In this document: positions 1 to 10,501 of the stretch, piece after piece | Numbering within the stretch: position 1 is the first letter of the stretch | Layout: each line of letters begins with the position of its first letter | From: Actinomycetes bacterium | GTDB lineage: Bacteria; Actinomycetota; Actinomycetes; Nanopelagicales; Nanopelagicaceae | NCBI GenBank assembly: GCA_919902125.1 | Contig: CAKKQM010000075.1 | Location: 1-49,130, forward strand | Direction: 5' to 3' | DNA: 49,130 nucleotides | Position numbers and translations under genes: made by a program | Notes under the pieces: model-generated | What the model saw: only the letters and a program-made list of their open reading frames with translations | Databases searched by the model: none | Told to the model about the DNA's origin: nothing

Positions 1-7
1 CCAACAT

Positions 8-886
8 CTATGGACGCCTTGGGAATTTCCCAAAATCTGGCGGGCGCTTCTCTTTGTATGCATCGCGACCTTCTTGACCTTCTTGTGTCATATAAAAGAG
101 CAAGGTTGCATCTCCTGCAAGTTGTTGCACGCCGGCTAAACCATCATCGGCAGCATTTAAACTTGCTTTCAAAAGTCGTAGCGCCATTGGGGAATTACGT
201 AACATTTCACGGCACCACGAAACTGTTTCCGCTTCCAGTTCTGCAACTGGTACGACAGTATTCACTAGCCCCATCTGCAACGCCTCTTGCGCATCATATT
301 CACGAGTTAAGAACCAGATCTCGCGCGCTTTCTTCTGCCCCACATGCGCAGCAAGAAGCCCTGCGCCATAGCCGCCATCGAATGAACCGACCATCGGCCC
401 GGTCTGACCAAACTTTGCGTTATCAGCCGCGATAGTTAAATCGCAGACCACGTGCAACACATGGCCGCCGCCAATTGCCCAACCCGCAACCATTGCAACT
501 ACTGGTTTTGGTGTGCGTCGAATCTGCACTTGTAAATCTAAAACGTTAAGCCGACCGATACCTTTCTTGGCCAGCGAATCATCGCCAAGGTAACCATCGT
601 CACCACGTACATTGATATCTCCGCCCGAACAGAATGCTTCAGTGCCTGCTCCCGTGAGAATGATGACACCAACTTCTTCTTCATCACGCGCTAGCGAAAA
701 AGCACTCTGCAATTCAATGATTGTTTGTGGACGAAACGCGTTACGTACCTGCGGACGGTTGATGGTGATTTTGGCGATGCCTTCGGCCATCTCATAAATA
801 ACATCGGTAAAACCCGCACCGCCGACTGCTATTTTCCATTGCGGAATAGCGCGACTACCGAACTCACGCTTAATTGGTCTGCTCAC
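8..886 (-). CDS. menB: 1,4-dihydroxy-2-naphthoyl-CoA synthase (crotonase family)
   Basis: Complete ORF; crotonase motifs ([58 protein letters not shown]); adjacent to menE/menA. Confidence 0.95.
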   Translation of the reverse strand: MSRPIKREFGSRAIPQWKIAVGGAGFTDVIYEMAEGIAKITINRPQVRNAFRPQTIIELQSAFSLARDEEEVGVIILTGAGTEAFCSGGDINVRGDDGYLGDDSLAKKGIGRLNVLDLQVQIRRTPKPVVAMVAGWAIGGGHVLHVVCDLTIAADNAKFGQTGPMVGSFDGGYGAGLLAAHVGQKKAREIWFLTREYDAQEALQMGLVNTVVPVAELEAETVSWCREMLRNSPMALRLLKASLNAADDGLAGVQQLAGDATLLFYMTQEGQEGRDAYKEKRPPDFGKFPRRP

Positions 887-921
887 ATTTCCTCCTGCAC
901 GGGTACGACCGATAGCCTACG

Positions 922-2025
922 GTGGCAATGGATAAATCGACAGAACGGGAGTTGCTGCGCGTAAGCGCAGCGTGCTCCATCGCAGAGGTCATGGCTGATT
1001 TAGCCAAGGCTCTGGCAGGGGATGGCCCAGCCTTAGGTTTTGGCGACCTACAGAGCACTCATGTTCCCAAACGTGTGGCAGTAGTGATTGGCACCAGTGG
1101 ATCCACTGGCGCTCCGAAGGAAGTCGGACTCTCTACTACTGCCCTTCTTGCATCAGCCAGAGCATCTAACCAATATCTGGGCGCTGATTTTGGTCAGACC
1201 TGGTCGCTCTTACTTTCCTTGACGCATATTGCCGGTGTAAATGTTCTCGTGCGTTCATTGGAACTCGGAACAATGCCTATTGATCTTCGAAACACGGATG
1301 AATATCCCAAAGCCGACTTCACGGCTATCGTCCCGACTCAACTCTTTCGCGCCCTCAATGGTGATGCGCTATTGCTTGAACATCTCAAAAATTGCCGCGC
1401 TGTACTGATTGGCGGAGCCGCTCTTCCAGATGGCATTGGCAAGCAGGCGAATGATTTAGGAATCACGATTGTTTCAACCTATGGAATGACCGAGACCAGT
1501 GGTGGCTGCATTTATGATGGCATACCTCTTGATTGCGTAGATGTTGAGATAACAACGGAAGGTCGGATTAAAATTAGGGGTCCAATTCTAGCCTCGGCCT
1601 ATCTCAATGACCCCACTGGCTGGGAACGCGCCCTTGTAGATGGTTGGTTTGTTACCAATGATCTTGGAGTTTTTGACTCTGGCAAATTAAAGATCCAAGG
1701 AAGAGTTGATGATGTCATCGTTAGCGGCGGTGAGAAAATTTCTTTAAATGCAGTTGAGTTGGCTTTGAATTCACATTATGCCAATAGTGAATTTGCTGCT
1801 TTCGCGATTGCCGACCCAGAATGGGGATCAGCGCTATATGTGGCAATTGCTGGCACTCCAATGATTTCTACAGATGAGATCACCTTGTATCTCGCACAAT
1901 CTTTAGGAAACGTGGCAAAACCAAAAGGGTTTCTCGCACTGCCAACACTTCCATTAATTGGTGTCGGAAAAGTTGATCGAAAAGCGTTAGCGCAATTAGC
2001 TATCCATGAAAGGCAGATACGATGA
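922..2025 (+). CDS. menE: o-succinylbenzoate-CoA ligase (short actinobacterial form)
   Basis: AMP-binding signatures (IGTSGSTGAPKEV, STYGMTETSGGCIYDG, GWFVTNDLG, GRVDDVIVSGGEKIS); start at GTG 922 or ATG 928. Confidence 0.9.
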   Translation: MAMDKSTERELLRVSAACSIAEVMADLAKALAGDGPALGFGDLQSTHVPKRVAVVIGTSGSTGAPKEVGLSTTALLASARASNQYLGADFGQTWSLLLSLTHIAGVNVLVRSLELGTMPIDLRNTDEYPKADFTAIVPTQLFRALNGDALLLEHLKNCRAVLIGGAALPDGIGKQANDLGITIVSTYGMTETSGGCIYDGIPLDCVDVEITTEGRIKIRGPILASAYLNDPTGWERALVDGWFVTNDLGVFDSGKLKIQGRVDDVIVSGGEKISLNAVELALNSHYANSEFAAFAIADPEWGSALYVAIAGTPMISTDEITLYLAQSLGNVAKPKGFLALPTLPLIGVGKVDRKALAQLAIHERQIR

Positions 2026-2879
2026 CTCGGGTTCGCATATGGATCCAAGGTGCCAGACCACGAACGCTACCCGCCGCGATTGCGCCGGTTCTCGTGGCAA
2101 CCGCATTGGCCAAAAGCGATGCAATCCCCGGGCGGGCAATCCTGGCTTTGATCGTCAGCCTTTCACTCCAAATCGCGGTTAACTACGCTAATGACTACTC
2201 AGACGGTGTGCGAGGTGCTGATGCCGATCGCGTCGGACCAATCCGCATAGTTGCAAGCGAACTTGCTAGCGCTGCTGCGGTCAAGCGCGCTGCATATCTT
2301 TCGTTCTTAGTTGCCGGTATCGCAGGCCTAATTCTCGCCGCCATGACTACCTGGTGGTTAGTTGTCATTGGCGCTATCTCGATCTTTGCAGCTTGGGCCT
2401 ATACAGGCGGCAAGCGTCCATATGGATATAGCGGATATGGCGAAATATCTGTCTTCATTTTCTTTGGCATCGTGGCAACAATGGGTTCCTATTATGTGCA
2501 AACGCAGACTCTGACCTGGGAAGGTTTTATCGTCGCAGTTCCAATTGGCACCCTCTCCTGTGCCATCCTTGCAATCAATAACATCCGTGATCGTGCAAAA
2601 GATGTCATTGTGGGTAAGCACACTCTGGCCGTTCGATTAGGCGATCGTGGCAGTCGCAATTTCTTCTTCGCCCTCTTACTAACGGCGCACGCAACCGTAC
2701 TCTTAACGCTCACACCGTGGGCGCTACTTACTCTCGGGTTATTGCCACTCACGCTTCGCCTTGGTCGTTTAGTCCGCAACGGAGCAGATGGCCTCGCCCT
2801 TATTCCACTGTTGGCAAAAACTGGACAGCTCCAGCTCTTATTCGCAGCCCTGTTAGCAATCGCACTCTGGCTCTCCTAA
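2022..2879 (+). CDS. menA: 1,4-dihydroxy-2-naphthoate polyprenyltransferase
   Basis: UbiA-family membrane protein with NYANDYSDGVRGAD and NNIRDRAKD motifs; ATGA overlap with menE. Confidence 0.95.
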   Translation: MTRVRIWIQGARPRTLPAAIAPVLVATALAKSDAIPGRAILALIVSLSLQIAVNYANDYSDGVRGADADRVGPIRIVASELASAAAVKRAAYLSFLVAGIAGLILAAMTTWWLVVIGAISIFAAWAYTGGKRPYGYSGYGEISVFIFFGIVATMGSYYVQTQTLTWEGFIVAVPIGTLSCAILAINNIRDRAKDVIVGKHTLAVRLGDRGSRNFFFALLLTAHATVLLTLTPWALLTLGLLPLTLRLGRLVRNGADGLALIPLLAKTGQLQLLFAALLAIALWLS

Positions 2880-2899
2880 TATAGGGTTAGACTTAAATC

Positions 2900-3151
2900 A
2901 TGCGTTACTTACTTATCTTGCTACCAATTATTTTTGCTATTTATACTCTGGTCGATTGCGCTGGCACTGATTCATCAGAAATCCGTAATCTTCCTAAGTG
3001 GGCTTGGATTCTCATCATTATTCTCCTTGGCACCATCGGACCTATCGCTTATTGGATTGCTGGTCGCCCACGCCGACCTAGACTAGGTCGCGGCGGGCAG
3101 CGACGCATTCTTCCACCCGATGATGATCCAGATTTCTTACGCAATCTTTAA
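2900..3151 (+). CDS. PLDc_N-domain small membrane protein
   Basis: 83 aa, two TM segments, pattern IYTLVDCAGTDSSEIRNLPKWAWILIIILLGTIGPIAYWIAGRP. Confidence 0.8.
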   Translation: MRYLLILLPIIFAIYTLVDCAGTDSSEIRNLPKWAWILIIILLGTIGPIAYWIAGRPRRPRLGRGGQRRILPPDDDPDFLRNL

Positions 3152-3158
3152 TTTATAA

Positions 3159-4073
3159 TTAAAGCCCTGAGTAAGTGTGTTTCCCTGTCCCCCAAATATT
3201 GATGTACACATAGTTAAAGAGAAATGTAGAGCCTGCAAATAAGCAGAGCCAGGCTGCTTTGCGTCCACGCCAACCAACGGTTACACGTGCATGCAAGTAG
3301 GCCGCATAAGCAACCCAAGTAATGAAAGCCCATGTTTCTTTGGGATCCCAACCCCAATATCGACCCCATGCATGCTCAGCCCAAATTGCGCCAGCAATGA
3401 CAGCAAAAGTCCAGAGTGGGAAAACAAATGCAACAAGTCGATAAGAGAGTTGATCAAGAACTTCCAAACTCGGTAAACGCTTAGCCCATGTTTTGCGTTC
3501 GCCTCTTTGTTCCATTGAATCGAGGTAAAGATAAGCCGCTGCGATGATGTTAGCGAGAAGAAATACCCCGCCAGAAACTATCGCTGCCGAAACGTGAATG
3601 ATTAACCACGTTGATTTAAGCGCTGGGACCAAAGGCGCGCTGGGGCGATAAAGGAGGGTAATTGCCGTACCAAGCGTTAATAAAACTGCAATAGATACCA
3701 ACAAACCAAGCCAGCGCAGATCATATTTGCGTAACGTAAATAAATAAGCACCGCAGAACGCAAGAGCGCCTGTGATCGAAAATTCGTACATGTTTCCCCA
3801 AGGCACGCGCCCCGCTGAAATTCCACGGGCGACAACGCCGATAAAGAGAAGTAGAAAACCTAAAATCATAAATGCGGTGGCAACGCGCGCAACTTTCTCA
3901 GTGCGTTTGTAATCGAAAGTCTTAACCAAGAGATTGCCGCCAGGTGCATCAACTTCAGGGGCGCGCACTGCCCATGCAGTTTCGTAAGCATGTGCAAAGA
4001 AGGCCAGGGTATAAACAGCCATTGCTGAGTACACCAAATAGTTTGAAAGATATGCCCAGGATGAGTCTGTCAT
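3159..4073 (-). CDS. ccsB: cytochrome c biogenesis protein CcsB/CcsA
   Basis: WGxxWGWDPKE tryptophan-rich motif (WGRYWGWDPKETWAFITW), multi-TM; overlaps resB. Confidence 0.93.
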   Translation of the reverse strand: MTDSSWAYLSNYLVYSAMAVYTLAFFAHAYETAWAVRAPEVDAPGGNLLVKTFDYKRTEKVARVATAFMILGFLLLFIGVVARGISAGRVPWGNMYEFSITGALAFCGAYLFTLRKYDLRWLGLLVSIAVLLTLGTAITLLYRPSAPLVPALKSTWLIIHVSAAIVSGGVFLLANIIAAAYLYLDSMEQRGERKTWAKRLPSLEVLDQLSYRLVAFVFPLWTFAVIAGAIWAEHAWGRYWGWDPKETWAFITWVAYAAYLHARVTVGWRGRKAAWLCLFAGSTFLFNYVYINIWGTGKHTYSGL

Positions 4074-5548
4074 TCCCCTACCTTCCGTAAGTGCGCAATT
4101 AATAGTCCAATTTCATTTTCCAAACCAGGCGCACTGTTCTTCGCCAGTCCTGCTACTTCAACTTCTCCACTTGTATTGCTGCGAATCCAGATTCGGCGGC
4201 TACGAGTGAAGAGAGAGGCAAGTAAACCTAGGAGCGCCACAATACCGCCAAAGAGTGCGTATATCTTTCCTGGATCTCTCACGACTTGTAGGTTCACCCA
4301 TGGAACAAATCCATCAAATGTGATGGAGCCCTCCGCGAAGGTATACGTTTCTCCAACCTTTAATGATTTCAGAGCAATCTTCTGCATTTTCGAGGTATCA
4401 ATGCGATAGACCGATTGCGGAACGCCGCGATCAAGACCCAGGTCGCCTCGCCACACTGAAAATAGAAGTTTGGGATCGAGAGCTTCCGGAAATACTGAAA
4501 TTGCGCCGCGCACCTTATCCCGCGAAGCAGTGGGGAGGAAAGCGGAGACAAATCCCAGTTGTGGATCAGAATCGGGAACTTTGATTGCTCCTATTGATGT
4601 GAGATTTCCATCTTGTGGCAAAAAGGGCGTAGGGCCTTGCAACACAATTGCTCCAGTTCTATCTCGCACGCTCACTATTGGCGAATAGCCATTGGCTTGC
4701 AAATAAACATTTGTACTTCCAAAACTCAATGGACTATTTACCTTAATGATCCGCTTCACAGGCGTGGCCCCTGGTTTTTCTGTAACAGTAACTTGCAGGG
4801 TGTAATCCTGGGGCGCATTGGTCAGAGGGCTATATTTCGCCTCAAAGTTATCAATAGTTAATGAAAATAGCGGCAACGACTGGTCGCGAAATAATTTCCC
4901 ATAACTCAAAGAATCATAAGTTGTTGGAATATTTATAAACCGCTCGCCCACGTTAACGATCGCCTCGCCTCTCATCCCGAATAACGCGCCAAAACTGACG
5001 CCGATGAGAATCAGAATCAGAGCAAGGTGGAAGAAAAGATTTCCTGTTTCGCGCAAATATCCTTTTTCAGCAGAAATGGCTCCGTCAAATTCACGAATTC
5101 GAAAACGCTTACTTACTAACCATGACCTCCCAAGATCAAGTTCGTCTCCACTGCCTGACCATCTGTGATGAAACTCCATCCGATCTAGGTTCTTGGGTGT
5201 TATTGGCGGTAAAGCACGGGCGACCTTTAGGTGCTCGAAGGAACGCGGAAGCACGCAACCAATCAGTGAGATAAAGAGCAGAATATAAATTGCGCTAAAC
5301 CAGGCAGAGCCATAGACATCAAAGAGTGATAAACGATCCATCCAAGTGGCAAGCGTTGGATCATTCACAAAATACTCACGGACTCTCATGGGATTCTGAG
5401 TTCGTTGCGGGATTAATGATCCCGGGATCGACACAACCCCCAATAAGAGCAGCAGTATCAAAGCAGTACGCATGCTGGTGAGTTGACGCCAAGCGAAACG
5501 GAAAGAACTGACTATTCCTAACTCGGGTACTTCCATCTGGTCGCTCAT
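4070..5548 (-). CDS. resB: cytochrome c biogenesis protein ResB
   Basis: ResB-like N-terminal TM region and large extracytoplasmic domain; between ccsB and ccdA. Confidence 0.92.
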   Translation of the reverse strand: MSDQMEVPELGIVSSFRFAWRQLTSMRTALILLLLLGVVSIPGSLIPQRTQNPMRVREYFVNDPTLATWMDRLSLFDVYGSAWFSAIYILLFISLIGCVLPRSFEHLKVARALPPITPKNLDRMEFHHRWSGSGDELDLGRSWLVSKRFRIREFDGAISAEKGYLRETGNLFFHLALILILIGVSFGALFGMRGEAIVNVGERFINIPTTYDSLSYGKLFRDQSLPLFSLTIDNFEAKYSPLTNAPQDYTLQVTVTEKPGATPVKRIIKVNSPLSFGSTNVYLQANGYSPIVSVRDRTGAIVLQGPTPFLPQDGNLTSIGAIKVPDSDPQLGFVSAFLPTASRDKVRGAISVFPEALDPKLLFSVWRGDLGLDRGVPQSVYRIDTSKMQKIALKSLKVGETYTFAEGSITFDGFVPWVNLQVVRDPGKIYALFGGIVALLGLLASLFTRSRRIWIRSNTSGEVEVAGLAKNSAPGLENEIGLLIAHLRKVGE

Positions 5549-6274
5549 TTAGATCACCGGGATGAAGTTTGAAATAAGAGAGCGCAAGGAATTCATAATT
5601 TCGCTCCAAAACCCAAAAATTTGCATTAAACCAATAAGGATTAATAGCGCTCCGCCGACATTTGTAATTACATTTCCGCGGCGCGAAATTAGACGGCGCA
5701 ACTTCGCTGAGCGATCAAGGAAAAGCCCAGAGAGAATAAAAGGTGTGCCCAGGCCGATGCAATACCCAAGAGACAAGGTTGCCCCACGCACTGCGCTTGC
5801 TTCTTCAAATGCGAGGGTCATAACCGCAGCGAGTACTGGGCCAATACAAGGAGTCCAACCAACTCCGAAGAGAAAGCCAAGAATAGGCGCACCAACTAAG
5901 CCGCCCACTACTGAAATTTTTGGCTTATAAATTGGCATCATTGGGAACTTACCCATAAAAATAAGACCCAGAATTATCATAAAGATTCCTAAGATCCGTG
6001 TAATCACACCTTCATGAACCAAGATCTTCGAACCAAGACCGCCGAAGAGGGCGCCATAGGAAACAAATAGCGCAGTGAACCCTGAAACAAAGAGCAATGA
6101 TCCGACAAATACGCGACCACGGCCAGATGAGATACCCGCTGCAAATGAAAGATATCCAGGAACTAGCGGCAAAACACATGGCGAAAGAAAGGAAATCAAA
6201 CCAGCAATAATTGAGATAGGAAATGCGGTGACCAACATCCCATCAAAGATTTGATTTACGAAAAAATCTTTCAT
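5549..6274 (-). CDS. ccdA: cytochrome c biogenesis protein CcdA (DsbD-like TM protein)
   Basis: SFLSPCVLPLVPGYLSF and GVGWTPCIGPVLAA motifs with conserved cysteines. Confidence 0.95.
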   Translation of the reverse strand: MKDFFVNQIFDGMLVTAFPISIIAGLISFLSPCVLPLVPGYLSFAAGISSGRGRVFVGSLLFVSGFTALFVSYGALFGGLGSKILVHEGVITRILGIFMIILGLIFMGKFPMMPIYKPKISVVGGLVGAPILGFLFGVGWTPCIGPVLAAVMTLAFEEASAVRGATLSLGYCIGLGTPFILSGLFLDRSAKLRRLISRRGNVITNVGGALLILIGLMQIFGFWSEIMNSLRSLISNFIPVI

Positions 6275-6819
6275 TCGGCAATTACCCGTTCAATGAGGTC
6301 GGTTAAGGAGGCGACAGTGACTTCACCAGAAATCCGTGCCGCCACTCTGCCATGCTTGTCCACGATAATGGTTGTGGGGATTGCATTTGCAATCAATGAA
6401 GCGTGAAAGCCAATAAGAATTGCATCATCAGTCAGGGTTGGATAGCCAATTGCAAAACGCTTGACAAAGGCGCTTGCTGCTGCTGGATTGTCGCGCGTTA
6501 ATATGCCAACAAAACTCACGTCAGGAAACTTCTTCGAAAGTGCGGCAAGCGTGGGCGCCTCCGCACGACATGGCGCACACCATGATGCCCAGACATTAAC
6601 AACTGCAACCTGCCCAGGTGCCAATTGAAAGGTTCCACCACCTAAAGTTGAGCCTTCAATCCGTGGCGCCATTATGCGACTGCCAGAGTTAATAAAAGTT
6701 ACAGCACCATTTCCTGCGATAAAACTCTCAGAGCCATTAGATGAGGCTCCCCCTCCGCAACCGACCAACAGAAGGGAAAGTGCAAACCCCAATGAAATCA
6801 AACGTTTTGAAACGTTCAT
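6271..6819 (-). CDS. TlpA/ResA-family thiol-disulfide oxidoreductase lipoprotein
   Basis: Lipobox LLVGCGGG; thioredoxin motif VVNVWASWCAPCRAEAP. Confidence 0.92.
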   Translation of the reverse strand: MNVSKRLISLGFALSLLLVGCGGGASSNGSESFIAGNGAVTFINSGSRIMAPRIEGSTLGGGTFQLAPGQVAVVNVWASWCAPCRAEAPTLAALSKKFPDVSFVGILTRDNPAAASAFVKRFAIGYPTLTDDAILIGFHASLIANAIPTTIIVDKHGRVAARISGEVTVASLTDLIERVIAE

Positions 6820-7442
6820 TACTTCTTCACTGGGAGTAAATGGCGCGCGGGTTCGGAGTATGAAATCCCTGAAATCATATTCTCATCATCGAAATGAATA
6901 CTGGTGACTGAAGCGAGCGTGCATTCGCGTTTGCGTGGGTCATGAATCAAGTGCCGACCTTCAATAGCACTACGCAATATCCAAATCGGGAGTTGATGTG
7001 AAACACAGATAGCATCTTTGCCATGTGCGGCATCATGCGCTGTAAAAATAGCAGCAAGCATGCGATTAACCTGTTCGACATATGGCTCACCCCACGATGG
7101 TCGCCATGGATTCAAGAGGTGGCGCCATGCTGCTGGATGACGCAGGGCGCCATCGCCGATACCAAATGGCTTGCCTTCAAAAATGTTGGCTGCTTCAATC
7201 AATCGCTCATCGGTTGTAATTGCTAGATTATGTGCTGCCGATATTGGAGCGGCAGTTTCTTGAGCTCGTTGTAAAGGAGATACATGAAGAGCCCCCAGGT
7301 CTACAGATTTTGACCAATCAGCAACTGCTCTAGCCATTTCTTGTCCACGATCTGATAACTGCCAACCAGGTTGACGACCATAGAGAATCTTCTTCGGATT
7401 ATCTACTTCGCCGTGCCGAATTACGTGAACGCTCGAAGCCAT
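6819..7442 (-). CDS. histidine phosphatase (phosphoglycerate mutase family)
   Basis: VIRHGEVDNP and SPLQRAQETAAP motifs; start refined to ATG 7442 (ORF track extends to 7463). Confidence 0.88.
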   Translation of the reverse strand: MASSVHVIRHGEVDNPKKILYGRQPGWQLSDRGQEMARAVADWSKSVDLGALHVSPLQRAQETAAPISAAHNLAITTDERLIEAANIFEGKPFGIGDGALRHPAAWRHLLNPWRPSWGEPYVEQVNRMLAAIFTAHDAAHGKDAICVSHQLPIWILRSAIEGRHLIHDPRKRECTLASVTSIHFDDENMISGISYSEPARHLLPVKK

Positions 7443-7492
7443 GGATAAAGCATAAAGCGTCAAAGAGCAGCCTTAATCGCTAAGGTAGGAAC

Positions 7493-8269
7493 ATGGCGCC
7501 CACCCGCAAACGCGCGGCATTTTTCGATGTCGATAACACGCTCATTAGGGGCTCCACCCTCTATTTCCTCGGGCGGGGTATGTATCAGCGCGGGTTCTTC
7601 AGCAAAACAGATATCTCTCGCTTCGTCCTTGCAAACTTGCGATTTAGACTAACTGGCAAAGAGAACCCTGAAGAAATTAAGCGTTGGCAGGATGCTGCCA
7701 TAGATTTTATTGGTGGTCATAATGTCAAAGATATTGCCGCGATGGGCCAAGAGGTTTACGACGAATATGTATCGCCCGCCTTATGGCAGGGCACGATTGA
7801 TATTGCACAGACGCATTTGAGTCATGATGAAGAGGTCTGGCTTGTTACCGCAGCCCCGGAAGATATGGCCAATTTAATATCTGAGAGATTGGGTTTCACT
7901 GGTGCGCTAGGCAGTAAAGCCGAAAGTAAAGATGGGACTTACACAGGTCAGATGTTAGGTAATCTGCTGCACGGAAAAGAGAAAGCAATTGCAATAAAGG
8001 AGTTGGCACGGCAACGTGGTTTTGATCTGGGTGATTGCTACGCATACTCAGATAGCCATAACGATCTTCCGCTTTTACTGGCGGTTGGCCACCCAAGCGT
8101 GATAAATCCAGATGCCATCTTACGTATCCGCGCCCTCCGCGAGGGGTGGCCTATCCATGATTTCCGGCGTGCGCGCGTCCTCAATCGACTTCTTGGGCCA
8201 GTTGTGAGTCGTATTGCCGCTTTAGGTGCTCTTGCAACCCCTCGCTGGGGGCGCTCTAAAGAACGGTAA
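7493..8269 (+). CDS. HAD-IB family hydrolase (SerB1-like)
   Basis: AAFFDVDNTLIRGST, YAYSDSHNDLPLLLAVGHP. Confidence 0.88.
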   Translation: MAPTRKRAAFFDVDNTLIRGSTLYFLGRGMYQRGFFSKTDISRFVLANLRFRLTGKENPEEIKRWQDAAIDFIGGHNVKDIAAMGQEVYDEYVSPALWQGTIDIAQTHLSHDEEVWLVTAAPEDMANLISERLGFTGALGSKAESKDGTYTGQMLGNLLHGKEKAIAIKELARQRGFDLGDCYAYSDSHNDLPLLLAVGHPSVINPDAILRIRALREGWPIHDFRRARVLNRLLGPVVSRIAALGALATPRWGRSKER

Positions 8270-8305
8270 GCACACAACTCAATCTGGCACTAATGTAAGC
8301 AAGTT

Positions 8306-10501
8306 ATGGAAACACGTTCATTTACTGATTACCTTCGCGGATTGGATGATGCCGCTTTACTTTCGCTCTTCGCGCTTAGACCAGATTTAATCTCACCAGT
8401 CCCACCAGAACTCTCATCCCTTGGCATTCGTGCCAATTCTGCTCCAAGTCTGGCTCGCGCCGTTGACTCTCTTAATGAATGGCAATTCCAAGTCCTAGAG
8501 GCATGCGCAGCGCTCAGCGAGCCCATGAGCGAAAAAGAGATCATTTCGGTTACCGATACTTCTGCCAAATTTGTCATTCCACATCTGATGAATTTGGCAC
8601 TTGCCTATAAATCAAAGGATGGGATCCGCCTGCCTAATTCACTCCGTGAAGTACTAGGAAATGAACCTGCCGGACTTGGCCCGGTGTCGATGGCAAAACC
8701 CTCGATGAAAAAACTTGATGAGGCACCTGAATCTTCTAAAAAAGTACTCGAACGCTTAACTTGGGGCCCACCGCGTGGAAGTGTTGGGGACATTCGCAAC
8801 CCCGGTCCTGGTATCGCCTGGCTACTGAAGGAAAACTTCTTGGTTCCACTCGACCAACGCACAGTTGCCTTACCACGAGAAATAGCCATCCACTTGAGAG
8901 GTGGAAAAGTACAGAAAAACCCGCAGCCTAATCCGCCAGTGGTGACGGGAGAGAAAATTGATCAAAAAATTGTTGATCGCGCAGCGATCGCAAATATCAC
9001 AACAGTTCTGCAATGGTGTGAAGAAATATTGAATTTCTGGTCCGAAGAACCTCCCAATGCACTACGTGCTGGGGGTTTAGGCGTCCGAGATCTTAAAGCT
9101 GCTGCCGAACATCTTGGAGTTGATGAAAATTGCGCCGCTTTCATCTCAGAGTTGGTTTATTTGGGTGGGCTGGTAGTTATTGATGCAGATGATCGAATAT
9201 TGCCAACGCACGCCTTTGATCTTTGGTTGACACTGAGCCCACAAGTGCGCTGGCGTACTTTGACTTCTGCCTGGCTAGTGACATCGCGAGTCAGCGGTTT
9301 AGTTGGGCGGGCCGACTCCAAACACGTTGCGGCCTTAGGGCCTGAATTAGATCGCGTCAATGCTGCGACCACCCGAAAACTCACGCTGGAAATTCTGGGA
9401 CTCAATCCATACTTCTCGCCAGAGATTGATTCTTTCTTGGCTCTCATCAAATGGCGGGCGCCGGCCCGAAGAAACCCGGGATTACAAAGCGAATTGGTGC
9501 GTTGGACCTTGCGCGAAGCTGAATGGCTTGGCATTACCGGGCAAAGGGCGCTTTCGAAATATGGTGCCGCCTTCGTGCAAGTTCGTGAAGACCTAAACAT
9601 CGGCGCAGATCTACCTAAACCAGTTGATCACATCTTGATCCAGAGCGATAACACCGCCATCGCGCCAGGTCCACTAGAGATTGAAGTTGCTCGAAATCTT
9701 GATTCCATTGCCGATATCGAAAGCCGCGGTGGAGCAACAGTTTATCGCTTCAGCGAAACATCGATCAGGCGCGGCTTAGATCATGGCAAGACTGGCGAAG
9801 AGATCAAAGAGTTTCTGCGCCGAACATCGAAGACACCAATGCCGCAACCATTGGAATATCTCATTACCGATGTTTCAAAACGTCATGGGCGTCTACGTGT
9901 TGGCAATACAAGTGCTTACATTCGATGCGAAGACCCAACTCTTATCACACAGATCCTTAGCGATAAAAAGGTTGATGATCTTCCATTGCGCCGAATTGCA
10001 CCAGAAGTACTTGTCTGCGAACTTGAAGCAAATGAAGTGATCACCGTATTACGTGCAGCGGGATATATGCCTGCTGCAGAATCTGGTTCTGGAGTATTAC
10101 TCACTGCTCGTCGACTTAATCGCGCAAAGTCCAGACCTCATCCACCGCGCATCGTCGGTGAAATCGAAGTCCCAACTGATGAAACTTTGGCTGCGGCTTT
10201 ACGTGCGCTACGTGCTGGTGAGCGCTCCAGCCATAAACAAAGTTCCTTGCGCGAAATTGCCGCAAATGCTCTGGGCTCGCTTCCACGGACAACCGCAAAT
10301 GAGACCATGGATATTCTCAATAAATTTATTAAAGAACAGCGCACACTTTCAATTGGCTATGCAGATAACAATGGTTCGGCTACACATCGAATCATTGACC
10401 CCTTGAGCATCAGCGCCGGCTCGCTTATTGCGCGCGACCACGGAACCGGTGAAGTGCAGACCTTCCGTATCCCGCGCATAACTGGGGTTGCACCGCTATG
10501 A
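8306..10501 (+). CDS. helicase-associated domain protein (actinobacterial, Rv0862c-like)
   Basis: 731 aa; N-terminal winged-helix-like region and C-terminal region with LEYLITDVSKRHGRLRVGNTSAYIRCEDPTL; located just upstream of an XPB helicase as in other Actinobacteria. Confidence 0.8.
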   Translation: METRSFTDYLRGLDDAALLSLFALRPDLISPVPPELSSLGIRANSAPSLARAVDSLNEWQFQVLEACAALSEPMSEKEIISVTDTSAKFVIPHLMNLALAYKSKDGIRLPNSLREVLGNEPAGLGPVSMAKPSMKKLDEAPESSKKVLERLTWGPPRGSVGDIRNPGPGIAWLLKENFLVPLDQRTVALPREIAIHLRGGKVQKNPQPNPPVVTGEKIDQKIVDRAAIANITTVLQWCEEILNFWSEEPPNALRAGGLGVRDLKAAAEHLGVDENCAAFISELVYLGGLVVIDADDRILPTHAFDLWLTLSPQVRWRTLTSAWLVTSRVSGLVGRADSKHVAALGPELDRVNAATTRKLTLEILGLNPYFSPEIDSFLALIKWRAPARRNPGLQSELVRWTLREAEWLGITGQRALSKYGAAFVQVREDLNIGADLPKPVDHILIQSDNTAIAPGPLEIEVARNLDSIADIESRGGATVYRFSETSIRRGLDHGKTGEEIKEFLRRTSKTPMPQPLEYLITDVSKRHGRLRVGNTSAYIRCEDPTLITQILSDKKVDDLPLRRIAPEVLVCELEANEVITVLRAAGYMPAAESGSGVLLTARRLNRAKSRPHPPRIVGEIEVPTDETLAAALRALRAGERSSHKQSSLREIAANALGSLPRTTANETMDILNKFIKEQRTLSIGYADNNGSATHRIIDPLSISAGSLIARDHGTGEVQTFRIPRITGVAPL

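Noticed and set aside
10-435. + strand ORF opposite menB
   Set aside because: Shadow ORF antisense to a clearly conserved menB; no recognisable protein features.
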